DNA of 64,000 nt from Mactra quadrangularis. Its lineage: Eukaryota > Mollusca > Bivalvia > Venerida > Mactridae. Position 1 is the first letter of the stretch. Each line of letters starts with the position of its first letter. Where the stretch lies: positions 44,925,570 through 44,989,569 of the forward strand of contig CM046294.1 of the NCBI GenBank assembly GCA_025267735.1, in the 5' to 3' direction. Positions 25,033 through 36,477 of this stretch are shown here, in pieces. The position numbers and the translations under genes are program-made. Under the pieces are notes generated by a model that saw only the letters and a program-made list of their open reading frames with translations, did no database searches and had not been told where the DNA came from.

Positions 25033-25283
25033 GGGCCGATAGCGCAGTCGGTAGCGCGCCGGGATTTGCAATATCGTGCCCGAGGGGATGCGGGTTCGAA
25101 TCCCACCCGGGAGGTTATATCCTTCCATGAAAATTTGACAATAATGTCAATTTTCCTCCATTGAATAGATAATATGGAGAAGTTTCCGGCCTTGTGGAAG
25201 GGTATAACCTCCCCGGTTGGGATTCAAACCCGTACCTCCTTCAGGATACAATATTCCAAATCCCGGCGCGCTACCGACTGCGT
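25033..25283. repeat. Head-to-head palindromic SINE family C pair
   Basis: A plus-strand family C head (GGGCCGATAGCGCAGTCGGT, B-box GGGTTCGAATCCC) and 110 bases of body run to CCTTGTGGAAGGGT at about 25203. There the sequence switches to a minus-strand family C head (GTATAACCTCCCC ... GGCGCGCTACCGACTGCG). The two heads are inverted copies, so the locus folds back on itself. Neither half carries a 3' tail. Confidence 0.85.
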
Positions 25284-25286
25284 TTA

Positions 25287-25620
25287 GATGAGATTAACAA
25301 ACTATCAATGAATGTTGATTAAGTTGACACACACACACAGAATGAAATAAATGACATTGCTATCATAATTACTTATTATAAATCATTGACATATACTCAT
25401 TATAAATGCTCCTACAATCAGTTTCCACGATGTGTATCGTTTTATTACTCTAATGAATGATTAATCAACTGAACTCAATGATCGTCATGTCGTTAAATCT
25501 CTGAAGGGAATAATTAGATATCATGATTGAAAACATGGCAAATATTGACAGCTACAAGTGTTGTGTATTTGGTTATAAAGTGCTGTTGCCATGTGACTAA
25601 ACATTGATCATGATGGCTTG
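25287..25620 (-). repeat. Inverted third copy of part of the Y block
   Basis: Read on the minus strand this matches Y1 at about 39285-39620 and Y2 at about 55830-56130. Shared phrases include TAGCTGTCAATATTTGCCAT, GATATCTAATTATTCCCTTC, AGTTCAGTTGA, and AAACTGATTGTAGGAGCATT. It resembles Y2 in keeping the GATTTAACGACATGACGATC segment that Y1 has lost. It abuts the palindromic SINE at 25283. Confidence 0.85.
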
Positions 25621-25806
25621 AGATTTCACAAGAAAAAAGTGATTAGAGCTTGGATAGTTGCTATTAGTTCAGTTAAGTCATGTTTTGATTTGAAATGAAC
25701 AACTTGCATGTTTTGAAAAAAATCATTACAATTTTGTTCGAAGTGGTACAAGATGGATGTAACTAAGGAAATGTTGCTTGGCAATGACACAGGTTGAGAA
25801 ATGCAT

Positions 25807-25915
25807 GCAGCCTGGCTGAAATTCGAACTCTAGACCCCTTGCTTACAAGTTGATTTCTCTCCTGACTTAGCTACCTGACTGTTCACATATCCTCCACACC
25901 ATAATGTGAACACTA
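25807..25915 (-). repeat. SINE family E copy 1
   Basis: On the minus strand: CATTATGGTGTGGAGGATAT leader, then a tRNA-like block with GTAGCTAAGTCAGGAG, a GGGGTCTAGAGTTCGAATTT B-box region and AGCCAGGCTGCAT. The same leader plus tRNA-like arrangement recurs at 27055-27175. The cloverleaf is too damaged for a tRNA gene. Confidence 0.65.
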
Positions 25916-25950
25916 AGTTGTTTTAGTTTGAGTAAATTTCCTGTAAAGTT

Positions 25951-26253
25951 TGTTTGTTGGGTTTAACGCCGTAGCAACACATTGTATAGGTCATATAACG
26001 GCCGTCAGTCAACCTACTCAATCCTCCCGGATAGGCTAAATATCCGGATTTAGCTGTTAACCGACTACTAAGCTCATACTTTCGTCAGTGACTGACAACT
26101 GCACTACATAATTAAAAATCATTCGTAGGAGGGAGAATGGCCGTAGAAATAATTTTATGATCAAGCTCCACGAAAGTATGCCCCGTCCGGGAATCGAACC
26201 CACGACCCCTCGATCAGTAGACTTGTGTGCTACCAACTGAGCTAGCCGGGCGG
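25951..26253 (-). repeat. SINE family A, full-length
   Basis: A complete copy on the minus strand: tRNA-Lys-like head (26185-26253), body and the TGTGTTGCTACGGCGTTAAACCC tail ending in AACAAAC. The target-site duplication TTTCC(T/G)GTAAAGTT flanks it at 25937-25950 and 26254-26267 (one mismatch in 14). This defines both ends. Confidence 0.92.
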
Positions 26254-27054
26254 TTTCCGGTAAAGTTCACATTGGTACAATTTTTTTTAGATTATTATAA
26301 TGAGGACATGTCTGTGGCAAGAATATTGTTAAATATTTTAATTGTTTCTTGAGTTAACGAGTTGCGATGTTAAATTTCTGCAGACCCTTTTACAACTTCA
26401 TGGAGTGCATAAAAGTTAACAGCAAATCAGAGAACTGTTATTGCTATCTATTGACAAAGAGATGCCATAATGATGAAGACAATACTTAATGACATCTTAC
26501 GTATAACAATGTGTGTCATTTATAAACACAACTGTCTGGTAGAAGTAAATTAGAGATGTCATTACATCTTTCTTTGATATAAAATTATACGTGTTTTCCA
26601 CTGGTTAGGATAATGCATATTTAATGAGACATGTGTACTTATATCTTCTACGATCTGTCTGAAATCTAAATAACACAAAACAAATGTAGGTTGTGGAATG
26701 ACTACAATTGATAACATCTTTCATAATGTCAGAGCAATTAGCAACTTGTCATATTGCATTATATACTTAAGAAGTACAGTAACAACGCTTTTCAATATGT
26801 GTGCCAGATAGCGCTGTAACAATTAATAGAAACTATAAACTATAAAAACTTTCACGGAATATGTATTACCTAACAATGTGCTACTTACCATAATATATTC
26901 AGCAAATACAATATGATCTAATGTGTTCATGTAATAGATTGCACTCTGAAACATACAACCAATGAAAGTATATACAATATGATCTGATTAAATGATAGTT
27001 GTAACCGAGTACAACTAAAACTATATTTGACAAGTCACAGGGTAAGAAAAATAT
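26254..27054. other. Unannotated stretch with outer inverted-duplication match
   Basis: No gene is supported. The minus strand of 26668-26820 matches the plus strand of 36655-36815 (GCTCTGACATTATGAAA, CCTACATTTGTTTTGT, ATTTCAGAC), with both arms placed symmetrically about the axis near 31.5 kb. The rest holds nothing definable. Confidence 0.6.
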
Positions 27055-27175
27055 GCAGCCTGACCGTGACTCGAACCAAGGACCCCTCGTTTACAGAGCG
27101 AGTGCTCTTCCGACTGAGCTATCCGGTCGCTTACATATCCTTCCTCCCATAATGTGAACAGGTAAGTGCTTTGAC
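27055..27175 (-). repeat. SINE family E copy 2 (tRNA-like head)
   Basis: The minus-strand block 27131-27055 reads GCGACCGGATAGCTCAGTCG, GAAGAGCACTCGCTCTGTAA, and GGTTCGAGTCACGGTC. The A- and B-boxes are good, and there is an apparent TGT anticodon in a 7-base loop. The T-stem and acceptor stem do not pair fully. The leader CATTATGGGAGGAAGGATAT is shared with the copy at 25807-25915. A young tRNA pseudogene cannot be excluded. Confidence 0.65.
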
Positions 27176-27320
27176 ATACAGAATATTCAAGGGTGGAGTG
27201 AAGAGAATGCACCCTAACTAGTCGATGCACCACCGTCCGTATTTGTTGAGTGTAATTAAATTGTTTCAGTATGTTATAGCAAAGCCGAATCAAGATCAGT
27301 TCCTTAGTAATGCGTGTTTA

Positions 27321-27551
27321 TTTATTTTTTAATTGGGGTTTAACGTCGCATTCAACACATATTTAGATCATATATACGTCTGCCAGCTCTTCCTACTATA
27401 TGTTTCCTGGACACTTTTCTATCACCAGTATTAACCCTACCACAAGGCCGACAACTCATGTATAAGGTATGACCTACCGCGACCGGGTTTCGAACCCGCG
27501 ATCACCGGATTCGAAGTAAGACATGCTAACCACTACGCCACTACCGCGACT
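27321..27551 (-). repeat. SINE family B, full-length
   Basis: A complete minus-strand copy with tRNA-Arg(TCG)-like head (GTCTTACTTCGAATCCGG, GCGGGTTCGAAACCCGGTCG), body and tail. A perfect 13-bp target-site duplication TAATGCGTGTTTA lies at 27308-27320 and 27552-27564. Confidence 0.93.
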
Positions 27552-27899
27552 TAATGCGTGTTTAAATGTTTTCTCTAAACACATGCAATTATCACCGATA
27601 ACTTCTTTGCAACAACTGTTTATAAAAAAGTACACAAAAAAATGCGCAAAAGCTTAGAACGATGTTAACATAGCTTTTGGTATTTAAAGTCGAAAATTGA
27701 AATTGTGAATTGCTTTCAATATCAACAAGCTGACAGTCGCTTCATATATAAGTTGAATAATTGAAAACAATGCATTTGGAAGATTTGCTGCATAACTATT
27801 TCGTTTATTGGTAATACATAACCATATTTTTTATTATTTTTTACTCATTGATTGGCACTTATACCAATGGAGACAATATATGATGACAATAACATAATT

Positions 27900-30200
27900 A
27901 TAGATAGTGAAGTTACATCTTTTTATCGCATTTAATAACTTGTTTTGAAGATATATCACGTATAGCTACTTCATTTATTATAGTGTTAATACTTAACAGT
28001 TATAACATCTTATTCGTACTCGCTGATTGACGTACCCCAATACATAGAGAGACATAATTAGTATGAAATGTTATCAAAGTTATAATTATCTGGGCGGTTT
28101 TATTCATTTGTATATTTCACTAGATACACAGGTTAATTACCTTCGACAATATACAATTATTCTGAAGTTCATTTTTGGCTGGCACATATTCAAGAGCTAT
28201 TTCATTAATGTTGTTGCGGGAGACTAAACCAGTATCTTCAAGTTATCTATCATTCTAACAGAAGTTTATCAAGAATTATAAACACTGGTTGCACTTTGGT
28301 ATGTATTATCATTTCTGCATTAAAAAAATTATATAAAACATAATCAATTTAATAAAGTTGTTGATTATCTGTAAAGGAGTTGGCATTGACATTCTGACGT
28401 CTGGGAGACTGCCAAACTGTTTCTGATATTAACCAGAAGAAACTTGATTAATTTCATTTATATTGTAATTGCATGTATCTTCCATTCATACATTCATACC
28501 TTCGTAGAGATGTTTCTTCGTTGAGCTGTTTATTAATGAAAAACATGTTCGAGTCGTTGTAAAACAAGTTGGAGCAGTAGTCCAGTGGTAGGACGCGCGC
28601 ATAGGGATCGAGAGGTCCTGGATTCAGATCCCACAAGGGGCACTGCTAATTTCCTTTTGCAAGAAATTTACCATATATTGCTTCACTTCAACAAGGTGTA
28701 AATGAGTACCAGCGATGGTGGTAAAATTCCGTCGCGCCTATATGTCGGCTGCCTTAATAAGCGGAGTAAAAAGACTCCCAAGGATGTTTTTTTTTCTTTT
28801 TTAAAGGTACTAGTTTACAGATTTGGTTAGATTTTTTTATAATTTCCAAAAACAGTTCAGTGTCTGTAATTGTGTCAAAAAATAATAAACATTTTTTTAA
28901 GACAAACTGGCATATATGTTGCAAGAAATATACAATAAAAGTCACAAAAATGCACTAAAAGTGTTTATACCATTACATGCGGGATTAATATTGACCACAT
29001 GAAACACCATCATTTGTTTTTGTACGAAAATTTTCACTAAAATTGTCGTTATCAGATCACTATTTTCCCGCTTTCAAATATATTTCCATATAAGTTTGAT
29101 AGCTTAAGAAAAAGTTGAAATATGTGAATGAGTACTTTTTAAACATTTCAAATTACGCACGTAGTATACAAATTGAAATTACTTTATCATAATCATCTAG
29201 CTTGTACAACATGTTCACCATCTAAAAGTAGCAAGTGTTTAATGAATGAATTTCAGGAGATCAAAGCTTTTCTTACTTGAAATGATGTGAATGGGGATAT
29301 AGCTTTTGTAGTTGGAATGCCAGATGATTGAATTCCAATACTAATTCAATTTTAACTTTTCAATTTAATTAGGTTTGCTCAGGTAACTGGTTTTTAGAAA
29401 TAATAGCTCTACAATATATTTTCGTATAAATCATAAAAAACATTATGATCGATTTCTTACTTGTCAATTAAAGAATTATCGTCATAAATACTTACTAAAT
29501 TAACAATTCGATAAAGTTATTCTGGTTTTTATTCACGATTCTAGTATCAATTTTTACACCAAATTTAATTTCTGCATTAAATTGCTTTTGAGTCCATTTA
29601 AATAATTGTCTATGTATTTCCTGATATCACAAAACATGAAAAGTACAAGCATAAAATATTATATTTTTCTCTAAGATAGCTGTGACCTTTGGACACTGCT
29701 TACCACGCTTTAACCAGTAAGAAAAAAAAATTCTGAAAATACCATAAAGAAATGATTATATCATCCAAAGACGTAATATTGTTTCAAAAATCCGAGACAG
29801 TATAAATCACCGATCCCGCAATTACACGAAAGCGATTATTGAGCATTTTCTAGCGCGTCAAACTGATATAATAATTGTGGATTTTAAATATAGTAGTCTA
29901 CTTGTATAACAAATGTCATTTCGAATAACGAAAACAAAATTTATACTCTTTCCCTAGTTCATCTTTTCAGACATTAAATCATTAAATAAATTCAAACGTC
30001 AGAAACATGAATAATTTATTAGATTTTAAACTATTCCAATTTCATTTTGAAAGCAAGTATTTTCTGAAATGCGTAAATTGACAAACAAGAGGTTTTCTAA
30101 TATATTTTCTCGTCTCCATTGGAATTGAAATAAACCTATTATGTTCCAATATAATGCCAAAACGTATTTTCATTTTGCCATCATATTGGCTCTGTAATAC
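27900..30200 (+). repeat. Left arm of a large diverged inverted duplication
   Basis: This arm matches the complement of 32550-35010 in collinear order. Anchors are 27905-28065 with 34855-35010 (CTTGTTTTGAAGATA, GTACTCGCTGAT); 28090-28340 with 34590-34835 (AAGAGCTATTTCA, ATGTTGTTGCGGGAG); 29120-29165 with 34330-34400 (AATTACGCACGT); 29795-30010 with 32765-32975 (CCGAGACAGTATAAATCAC, AAATGTCATTTCGAATA); and 30060-30100 with 32655-32700 (AAATTGACAAACAAGAGGT). Divergence looks like 20-30 percent by eye. No gene is recognised in it. Confidence 0.8.
28571..28784 (+). repeat. SINE family D copy 2
   Basis: The head reads GGAGCAGTAGTCCAGTGGTA with GATTCAGATCCC B-box. The body has GCACTGCTAATTTCC and TTGCTTCACT, and the end is TGTCGGCTGCCTTAATAAGC and AAAGACTCCC. 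It interrupts the left arm of the inverted duplication and has no counterpart in the right arm, so it inserted after that duplication. Confidence 0.85.
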
Positions 30201-30274
30201 AATATTAAAACTTGATAATGAGTACATGTTTTGTAATGTTTGTACACCTAGATATTTTTCCATTAAGAATATCT

Positions 30275-30278
30275 TTAC

Positions 30279-30320
<42 letters not shown>

Positions 30321-30337
30321 TAATAATAATAATAATG

Positions 30338-30400
<63 letters not shown>

Positions 30401-30545
30401 TTTATTTGCCATGGAATACAAATAGTAAAATACATAAAAACACAAATATCACAGACATCATGTTGTAATTACTATGTCAAGCACACCAACACCAGGAATA
30501 ACACAAAAAGGCAAGCCCTTATTTCCATTGTGGTCCCATTATGAT
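30275..30545 (-). mobile_element. LINE 3' end with expanded ATT tail
   Basis: On the minus strand, GGGACCACAATGGAAATAAG, GGCTTGCCTTTTTGTG and TGGTGTTGGTGTGCTTG lead into CCATGGCAAATAAATATT and then a long (ATT)n run. The same 3' UTR occurs at 36478-36640 ending AAATAAATATTATT. This arrangement, a unique 3' end running into a short-unit repeat, is how CR1/L2-type LINEs terminate. The coding part is missing (5' truncation). Confidence 0.7.
30282..30402 (+). repeat. (AAT)n microsatellite
   Basis: About 40 AAT units with a few interruptions (a short ATAT slip near 30319 and an AATGAT). It forms spurious poly-Asn and poly-Ile frames on both strands. It is the tail of the LINE fragment above. Confidence 0.97.
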
Positions 30546-30786
30546 ATAATTTATTGAATAATTCTGCACACATTGCTGTATTGATAGAACCGAATGTGTC
30601 TGCTTCACTAGCTTTATCTCTTTGATGCCATTTCAAATACATTATTGCTCATTTAATATGACAACAGAGTCGTTTGAACAATTAGAGTTCACACATGTAA
30701 TGTATCATGCTACAAAAACCATTTACTTGATACCATATTTACAGCGTCGGTATTTTTTAAACTTAACCATAGAGTTAACGCTCGGG

Positions 30787-31160
30787 TAATGAGGGACATC
30801 AGTCAGTTATTTCCCCTTGTATTCTTTTCAAAATGGGTAGGTCCAATCAGCTGGATAACTTGGATTTTACCCTTACTTTTCAATGTCAATTTGTCACAAC
30901 TATTCTTAAATAACATTTTTGTGAATCATTTTGTTTGTTTGTAAATCAAGCTAAGTATTGTAAGGATTCAGAACTCCCCAAATTTCTTCACTCCTGCCGA
31001 TATCTTAATTAACAAGAAAGATATTAGATGAAATATTTTATTATCCTTACATAGGACTTTGATGATAAAATTCGAGGATTACAACTGATAGGACCTATTT
31101 GCCAATTGGATTGCTTCAGATTTTATCAGGAAAAGATAACTGACGATAGTCCCTCATTTA
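30787..31160. mobile_element. Fold-back MITE near the inverted-duplication axis
   Basis: The left end TAATGAGGGACATC, GTCAGTTAT is the inverse of the right end ATAACTGACGATAGTCCCTCATTTA. Inner segments (GGTAGGTCCAATCAGCTGG and its imperfect complement near 31095) extend the fold-back. A TA duplication fits at both ends. No open frame. It lies close to the centre of symmetry of the flanking inverted arms. Confidence 0.7.
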
Positions 31161-31529
31161 AAGACATATATCAGAATTGACCGCAACGAGATTTATCATC
31201 GTCTTTTTCTTAAGTTACCAAAGTTACCTGCAGTGAAAGAAACAAATGTAGAAGTTTACGCATTATACTATAATGCATACAATGTAATAAACTAATCAAA
31301 TACCGATATAATCATGTATAAAGAGTTCGCATAAATCAAAGTAATGCCAAGTATTAATGAAAGAACGTGTAGTGTTGAATCTTACATCGCATCGGAGTGT
31401 GTACGTAAAATCTATTTACCAAATACTAAGTTTATTTTAAATGTTTTAACTGTAATAATGCCACTTCAATACAACTAATGTCTTTAACACTGCTTTTTTC
31501 TTATTCAAATAGTGATGTAAATTTAAACA

Positions 31530-31690
31530 CCATACCCATTGCATGAGTTGTCGGCCTCGTGATAGGGTAAGTTAGTACTGGTGATAGAAAAAGTGTTCAG
31601 GCAACCTATTGTAGAAAGAGCTGGCCGTCGTATATATAACATTAATATTTGTTGAATATGACGTGAAACCCAATTGAAAAAATAAAATAA
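31530..31690 (+). repeat. SINE family B, headless copy
   Basis: It starts at CATACCCATTGCATGAG just after where the tRNA-like head would end. It continues through TAGTACTGGTGATAGAAAAA to ATTTGTTGAATATGACGT and an AAATAAAATAA end. Confidence 0.85.
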
Positions 31691-32374
31691 GCCACAGCAA
31701 TATGCGAAATGAATTAGTAAGGAACGCACATACACCAATAATTAAAACTATTTCTAACAGTTGTTGCGCAATCAAAACCATCACAGATTATATAATATAT
31801 GAATTTTAACAAGAAATCAAGAAAAATATGACATCTGCCTAATTGTTGTTTGGCTGTGTGAAAAGTTATAATTTTGTCGCTGTTACTGGTATGTGCTCAT
31901 ATGACCTCTCTCAAACATGCTTATTCATTCAATAACCTTTTAAGTCATTTACATCTGAACATTTCCATTACCCTACTTATTACAACATTATTTAAATAAT
32001 TCTTGCATCTTTTCTCATGTTCATATAATACGTGATAAGAAAATTGATCCCGCTCTTTTTTTCAGCTTTATGGCATAATATGATTATTTGTCAGGTTTCT
32101 TATGTCTGCAATTAGCAAAGCCGGAGTTGTTTTTGTGTTATGGTCACAATTCAAAAATTTCATTTCTCCTTGTTTTAATCCATTAATCACCGGTCTAGAG
32201 ACATGTTAATAGTTTATAAGGTCGATAAACGCGAAGTTGTTACACGTTGAATATAGCATTGTCTATTAATTCTTGTTAGTCTCTCTCAAATAATTGTTTT
32301 AATGGTGTACTTAAAGTAATTGTGAAACCGTTTAATGTAATTGCAGAATGTTAGACATAGCATTTACCGAAAGA
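31691..32374. other. Unannotated central spacer of the inverted duplication
   Basis: No gene or repeat is supported. It lies between the two arms and has no clear match in the other arm. Confidence 0.4.
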
Positions 32375-32408
32375 TTATTATTATTATTATTATTGTTATT
32401 ATTATTTA
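32375..32408 (+). repeat. (TTA)n microsatellite
   Basis: About eleven TTA units with one TTG, followed by ATCACATTTATATAGCAC. That phrase often sits at ends of dispersed repeats, so this may be another LINE or SINE tail, but no body is recognisable. Confidence 0.75.
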
Positions 32409-33251
32409 TCACATTTATATAGCACTTTTATTTAATTTTTTATTCATTTTGATTATCGTATATAAACCCATTAATGCATTTTTCATATGCGGGTATATAT
32501 TGTTATCATTTAGTTAGTTTAATACCTTTCTTGTGCCAGATAAGAGCCACCATATTATACTCGTATATACAGCTAAGCTGGTAAGCAAAATTGAATAAAA
32601 GCTTTGGTATTAAACATTGGAAAGGGATAATGTTTCAATTTATAAGATACAAACATTTATACCATACGACCTCTTGTTTGTCAATTTATGCAGTTGGAAA
32701 ATCCCTGCTTACAAAACGGAATTTAAATAATATGAGGTCTTAAAAGTAATGAATGTTTTCGACGTTTGAAATTGTTTAATGATTTAACGTCTGAATAGAT
32801 GTAAATGGGATAACGTATAGATTTTGTTTCCACTATTCGAAATGACATTTGTTGTAAAGGCAGACTAAATTTTAAAACTCACAATCATTATATTATTTCG
32901 ACAGCCTAGAATATATTCAGTAAACGCAATAATGTAATTGCGGTAGATCTATCTGTGATTTATACTGTCTCGGATATATCAAGACATTATTATGACTTAG
33001 AGTGATATAATAATATCACCATGATGCATTCAGAAACTGTTTTGAAACCAATTTTATTATAAAGTGAAATTGTTATTTCATTATTCACTCTGAAAGCATG
33101 AGAACGCTTTAGCTGTATATTTGTCTCATGTTTGGACGACTTTGAACGAGGTTACCAGTTTCTCAAAGTCACATCTAACTCAGATGTTGTTTTACATTTA
33201 GTGAGATATCGGAAAACGCACATGAGGTCCCTTCTGATGAAGTAATTTCAA

Positions 33252-33488
33252 GGCGGGGCATACTTTCGTGGAGCTTGGTCTTGAAATTATTTCTACGGCC
33301 ATTCTCCCTCCTACCAATGATTATTTATTATGTAGGGCAGTTGTCAGTCACTGACGAAAGTATGTGCTTAGTAGTTGGTTAACAGCTAAATCCAGAGATT
33401 TAGCCTTTCCAGGAAGAGTGAGTAGGTTTACTGACCGCCGTTATCTGACCTACAGATACTATGTGTTGCTACTTCGTTAAACCCAACA
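33252..33488 (+). repeat. SINE family A, head truncated
   Basis: It starts at the last bases of the tRNA-like head (GGCGGGGCATACTTTCGTGG) and runs to TGTGTTGCTACTTCGTTAAA and CCCAACAAAACAAACAAAG. It lies 430 bases from, and in the same orientation as, another family A copy. Confidence 0.9.
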
Positions 33489-33921
33489 AAACAAACAAAG
33501 AAATTTGATTTTAAGTATACATTGTAAATTCATAACAAAAGCGTAATAACAGTAATATAAATAAAATATTATATTCTACGGAATTTGACTTTCTGAAATT
33601 TCGTGTTATGCAGTATGTGAGTTTAGTTTATTAAATGCAACAAATGATGCAAAATAATATTATTGTGTATAATAAAACATAATTAATAATATATGTCATG
33701 AACAAACTATTTTTCCGTTTATCAAAGTATTACGTCATGCAAATTTCCAGTGCTTAATACATCCACCAATTTTACTTTGGCAAATTTATTAAGGTTGTTT
33801 TTTCTAAAATGTATCTATATCATACACCTCATCACAATTGATTACATGTAATACAATAATTGCAAACCATTCATCTCGCGTTTAAACTAATACAACTTTC
33901 ACTTCTTTGATTTATTTTTAA

Positions 33922-34217
33922 GCCGCCCGGCTAGCTCAGTTGGTAGCACGCAAGTCTACTGATCGAGGGGTTGTGGGTTCGATTCCCGGGCGGGGCATAC
34001 TTTCGTGGAGCTCGATCATGAAATTATTTCTGCGGCCATTCTCCCTACTACCAATGATTTTAATTATGTAGGACAGTTGTCAGTCACTTACGAAAGTATG
34101 CGCTTAGTAGTTGGTAAACAGCTAAATCTAGAGATTTAGCCTTTCCAGGAGGAGTGAGTAGGTTGACTGACCTATAAAATGTGTTGCTACGGCGTTAACC
34201 CCCCCCCCAAAAAAAAT
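33922..34217 (+). repeat. SINE family A, full-length reference copy
   Basis: This is the best-preserved head: GCCGCCCGGCTAGCTCAGTT, GGTAGCACGC, and GGGTTCGATTCCCGGGCGGG. It resembles tRNA-Lys in the first 22 bases, but the anticodon arm is degenerate, so it does not encode a tRNA. Then follow ACTTTCGTGGAGC, the AGTTGTCAGTCACT segment, TTTAGCCTTTCCAGGAGG and the tail TGTGTTGCTACGGCGTTAA with a C8-A7 end. Confidence 0.92.
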
Positions 34218-35027
34218 TAATTAAGTTTTAAGAAGATTGAGAAGATTTTCATATATAAAATTGAAATTATGAATATAGCTACTATAATCACAGCATGAAC
34301 ATATTACACGAACCAGATGTTGACATAAGATAAACAATAATTGTAATTATACGTGCGTAATTTGCAATATTTTACATGTATTCGAAATGTTTTTCATTCA
34401 TAAACAGCCGTGCGGAGGTATCTATGAACGTACGATAACAGAGCTATCATAGTAATTATATTATATCTCCTGGTTGGTATCAGATGCATAGGCAGTCCAT
34501 TCAGAAAACTTATTCTAACTAACTTAATTATAGAAATCCGAAATTCCATTGCCAACTCATTGTCAAAAAAACCAACTATATAAAATTGATAATATTTTCT
34601 TTAAAAATGCAGAAATGATAATAGGTACCAGAGTACTAACGATGTTTGTATTAGTTGATAAACTTCTGATAGATAACTAGAACATATTGTTTTAGCCTCC
34701 CGCAACAACATTAGTGAAATAGCTCTTGACATTGTGCCATCCAAAAAATAAACTTCAAAATTATCGTAAACTGTAAGTGTCGATGGTAATTAATCTTTAT
34801 ATCTAGTGATTTAAACAAGTGAAAAAAATCCGCCCAGTTAAGTGTTATATTAATAACAATGTTTTCTTATTCTTATTTATAAAGATTACGTCTATCAGCG
34901 AGTACAAAATAATAGTTATTATAATGGTTATGTATTAACAATACAATGAATGATGTCGTTATGCGGTTTATCTTCAAAACAAGTTTTTAAATGCGATAAC
35001 AAAGATGTAAGTTCAAATATTTATTTA

Positions 35028-35259
35028 TTTATTTTACTGGGTTTAACGCCGTGTCAACACATTTTAGGTCATTTTACGACGTCCAGCGCACCTAACCTAG
35101 TTTTCCTGGACACTTGTCTATAACCAGTACTCACCTACCCTTCCACAAGGCCGGAAACTTCTCAATATTATCTAATCAATGGGTGGAATTCGAACATGTA
35201 CCCCTCGGGACACGAGATTCCAAATCCCGGTGCGCTATCAACTGCGCTACCGACCCAGG
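35028..35259 (-). repeat. SINE family C with internal deletion
   Basis: On the minus strand, the head (GCGCACCGGGATTTGGAATC) is joined directly to the body at CCATTGATTAGATAAT. About 50 bases that normally lie between (GGTTATACCCTTCCATG to TTTTCCTC) are lost. The tail AATGTGTTGACACGGCGTTA is intact. Confidence 0.9.
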
Positions 35260-35896
35260 TTAAAGTTAAATAGATGGTCTGTTAATATTACACTCATTCA
35301 TGAAGAAACAGTTTGCTTGTTGACATCGGTACCAATTAATTATCTATTCCAGTTTAAACACCAAAGCTATTTAACATCCTTGTCGTCTTTTGGGTGTTGC
35401 AAGTTGACCGATTTTAGGTTATTTCGTATGTTGTTGTATGTTATGTATACGGGATAAAACTAACGTAATTTTCTGGATGTTTTTGTTGCAAATTCCTTAA
35501 ATTATATTAGTAGTGTTTGGCAATGCAAAGGAAGTACACACTCTTGAACGCAGATCAAATAATAACTCAATAATTGAAACGTGATTCTATTGAGATATCC
35601 CACTAAGTTTATTACGTCTGAAAACTATATATTACAACTGAAATTATATAATTCACACTATGTCTGATGCAGAGTTGATATGTTAATTTTTTTTTATAAT
35701 TGGCTTTTTCAGAGAAAGATTTCCAATCATATTATGTCATAAACAAAACCAAATTTCTATTACCTTGACTATCAATATAAAGGTTAAGGACAAAACAATA
35801 TTTCATTGCAATGTTATCGGAGAAAGACATACTATGAATTTTAAATATGTTATGTATGACGGCTTGTTATATTGCTTACATGGTTTGTACTTTGAC
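35260..35896. other. Unannotated stretch
   Basis: No gene or defined repeat. Open frames are short and look random. Confidence 0.45.
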
Positions 35897-35966
35897 ACTG
35901 ATGTTGTGTGGTTAGCATGTCTGACTTCAAGTGCGGATATTGCGGGTTCAAGTCCGGTCGCAATTA
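35897..35966 (+). repeat. SINE family B head remnant
   Basis: TGTGGTTAGCATGTCTGACT, TCAAGT and GCGGGTTCAAGTCCGGTCGC match the tRNA-Arg-like head, including the TTC(A)A anticodon region. The body is missing and the 5' acceptor part is substituted. The B-box is a good match, but the acceptor stem does not pair. Confidence 0.7.
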
Positions 35967-36130
35967 TTACAAAAAATCGTATCATGAATGTTTGTTTGTA
36001 ATATCATATTTCAGCTGTTTATTTACTTTCAACAAATCATAACAAAAAAGTAATTGACTTGAAGCATTTCAATGTGCAACTTTATTGTGATAATATTGTA
36101 CAAATACCTACTTTCATTAAATTCTAATTC

Positions 36131-36299
36131 AGCTCTTTCTACTATAGGTTTCCTGGACACATTTCTATCACCAGTACTAACTTACCCTACCACGAGGCCG
36201 ACAGCTCATGCGTAGGGTATGACCTGCCGCGACCGAGCTCGAACCCGCGATCTTCGGATTCGAAGTAATACATGCTAACCACTACGCCACGGCCGCGGC
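36131..36299 (-). repeat. SINE family B, tail missing
   Basis: The minus-strand head GCCGCGGCCGTGGCGTAGTG through ACCTATAGTAGAAAGAGCT is present; the terminal TATGACCTA...CGTTAAA part is absent at 36131. Loss of the 3' end implies a later deletion or recombination, not 5' truncation. Confidence 0.88.
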
Positions 36300-36477
36300 A
36301 CAAACTTTCTCTTAAAAGAACACATTGGAATGCTCTGTACTTCATAGTTCAATCTTAAACATTCGAAAAGTCGAGCAATATTAATGCATTTTATTAGTTT
36401 ATATGTATGAAATAATATGGTGAGGAACAAATTATTAGTTATACGTTTTTTTAACATTTCTTAATTTTTATTCATAG

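Larger units (their letters stand above)
32550..35010 (-). repeat. Right arm of the large inverted duplication
   Basis: The complement of this segment is collinear with 27900-30200. It is interrupted by two family A SINEs (33252-33488 and 33922-34217) that have no partner in the left arm, while the left arm carries a family D SINE absent here. Apart from these insertions no gene or RNA is recognised. Confidence 0.8.

Noticed and set aside
30205..30544. Poly-Asn and poly-Ile proteins
   Set aside because: They are translations of an (AAT)n microsatellite at the tail of a LINE fragment.
33922..33996. Functional tRNA gene (also heads at 25033, 27055, 35897, 40070, 45717, 50808, 56616)
   Set aside because: Each is followed by a shared SINE body and tail or lacks a complete cloverleaf; several are flanked by target-site duplications.
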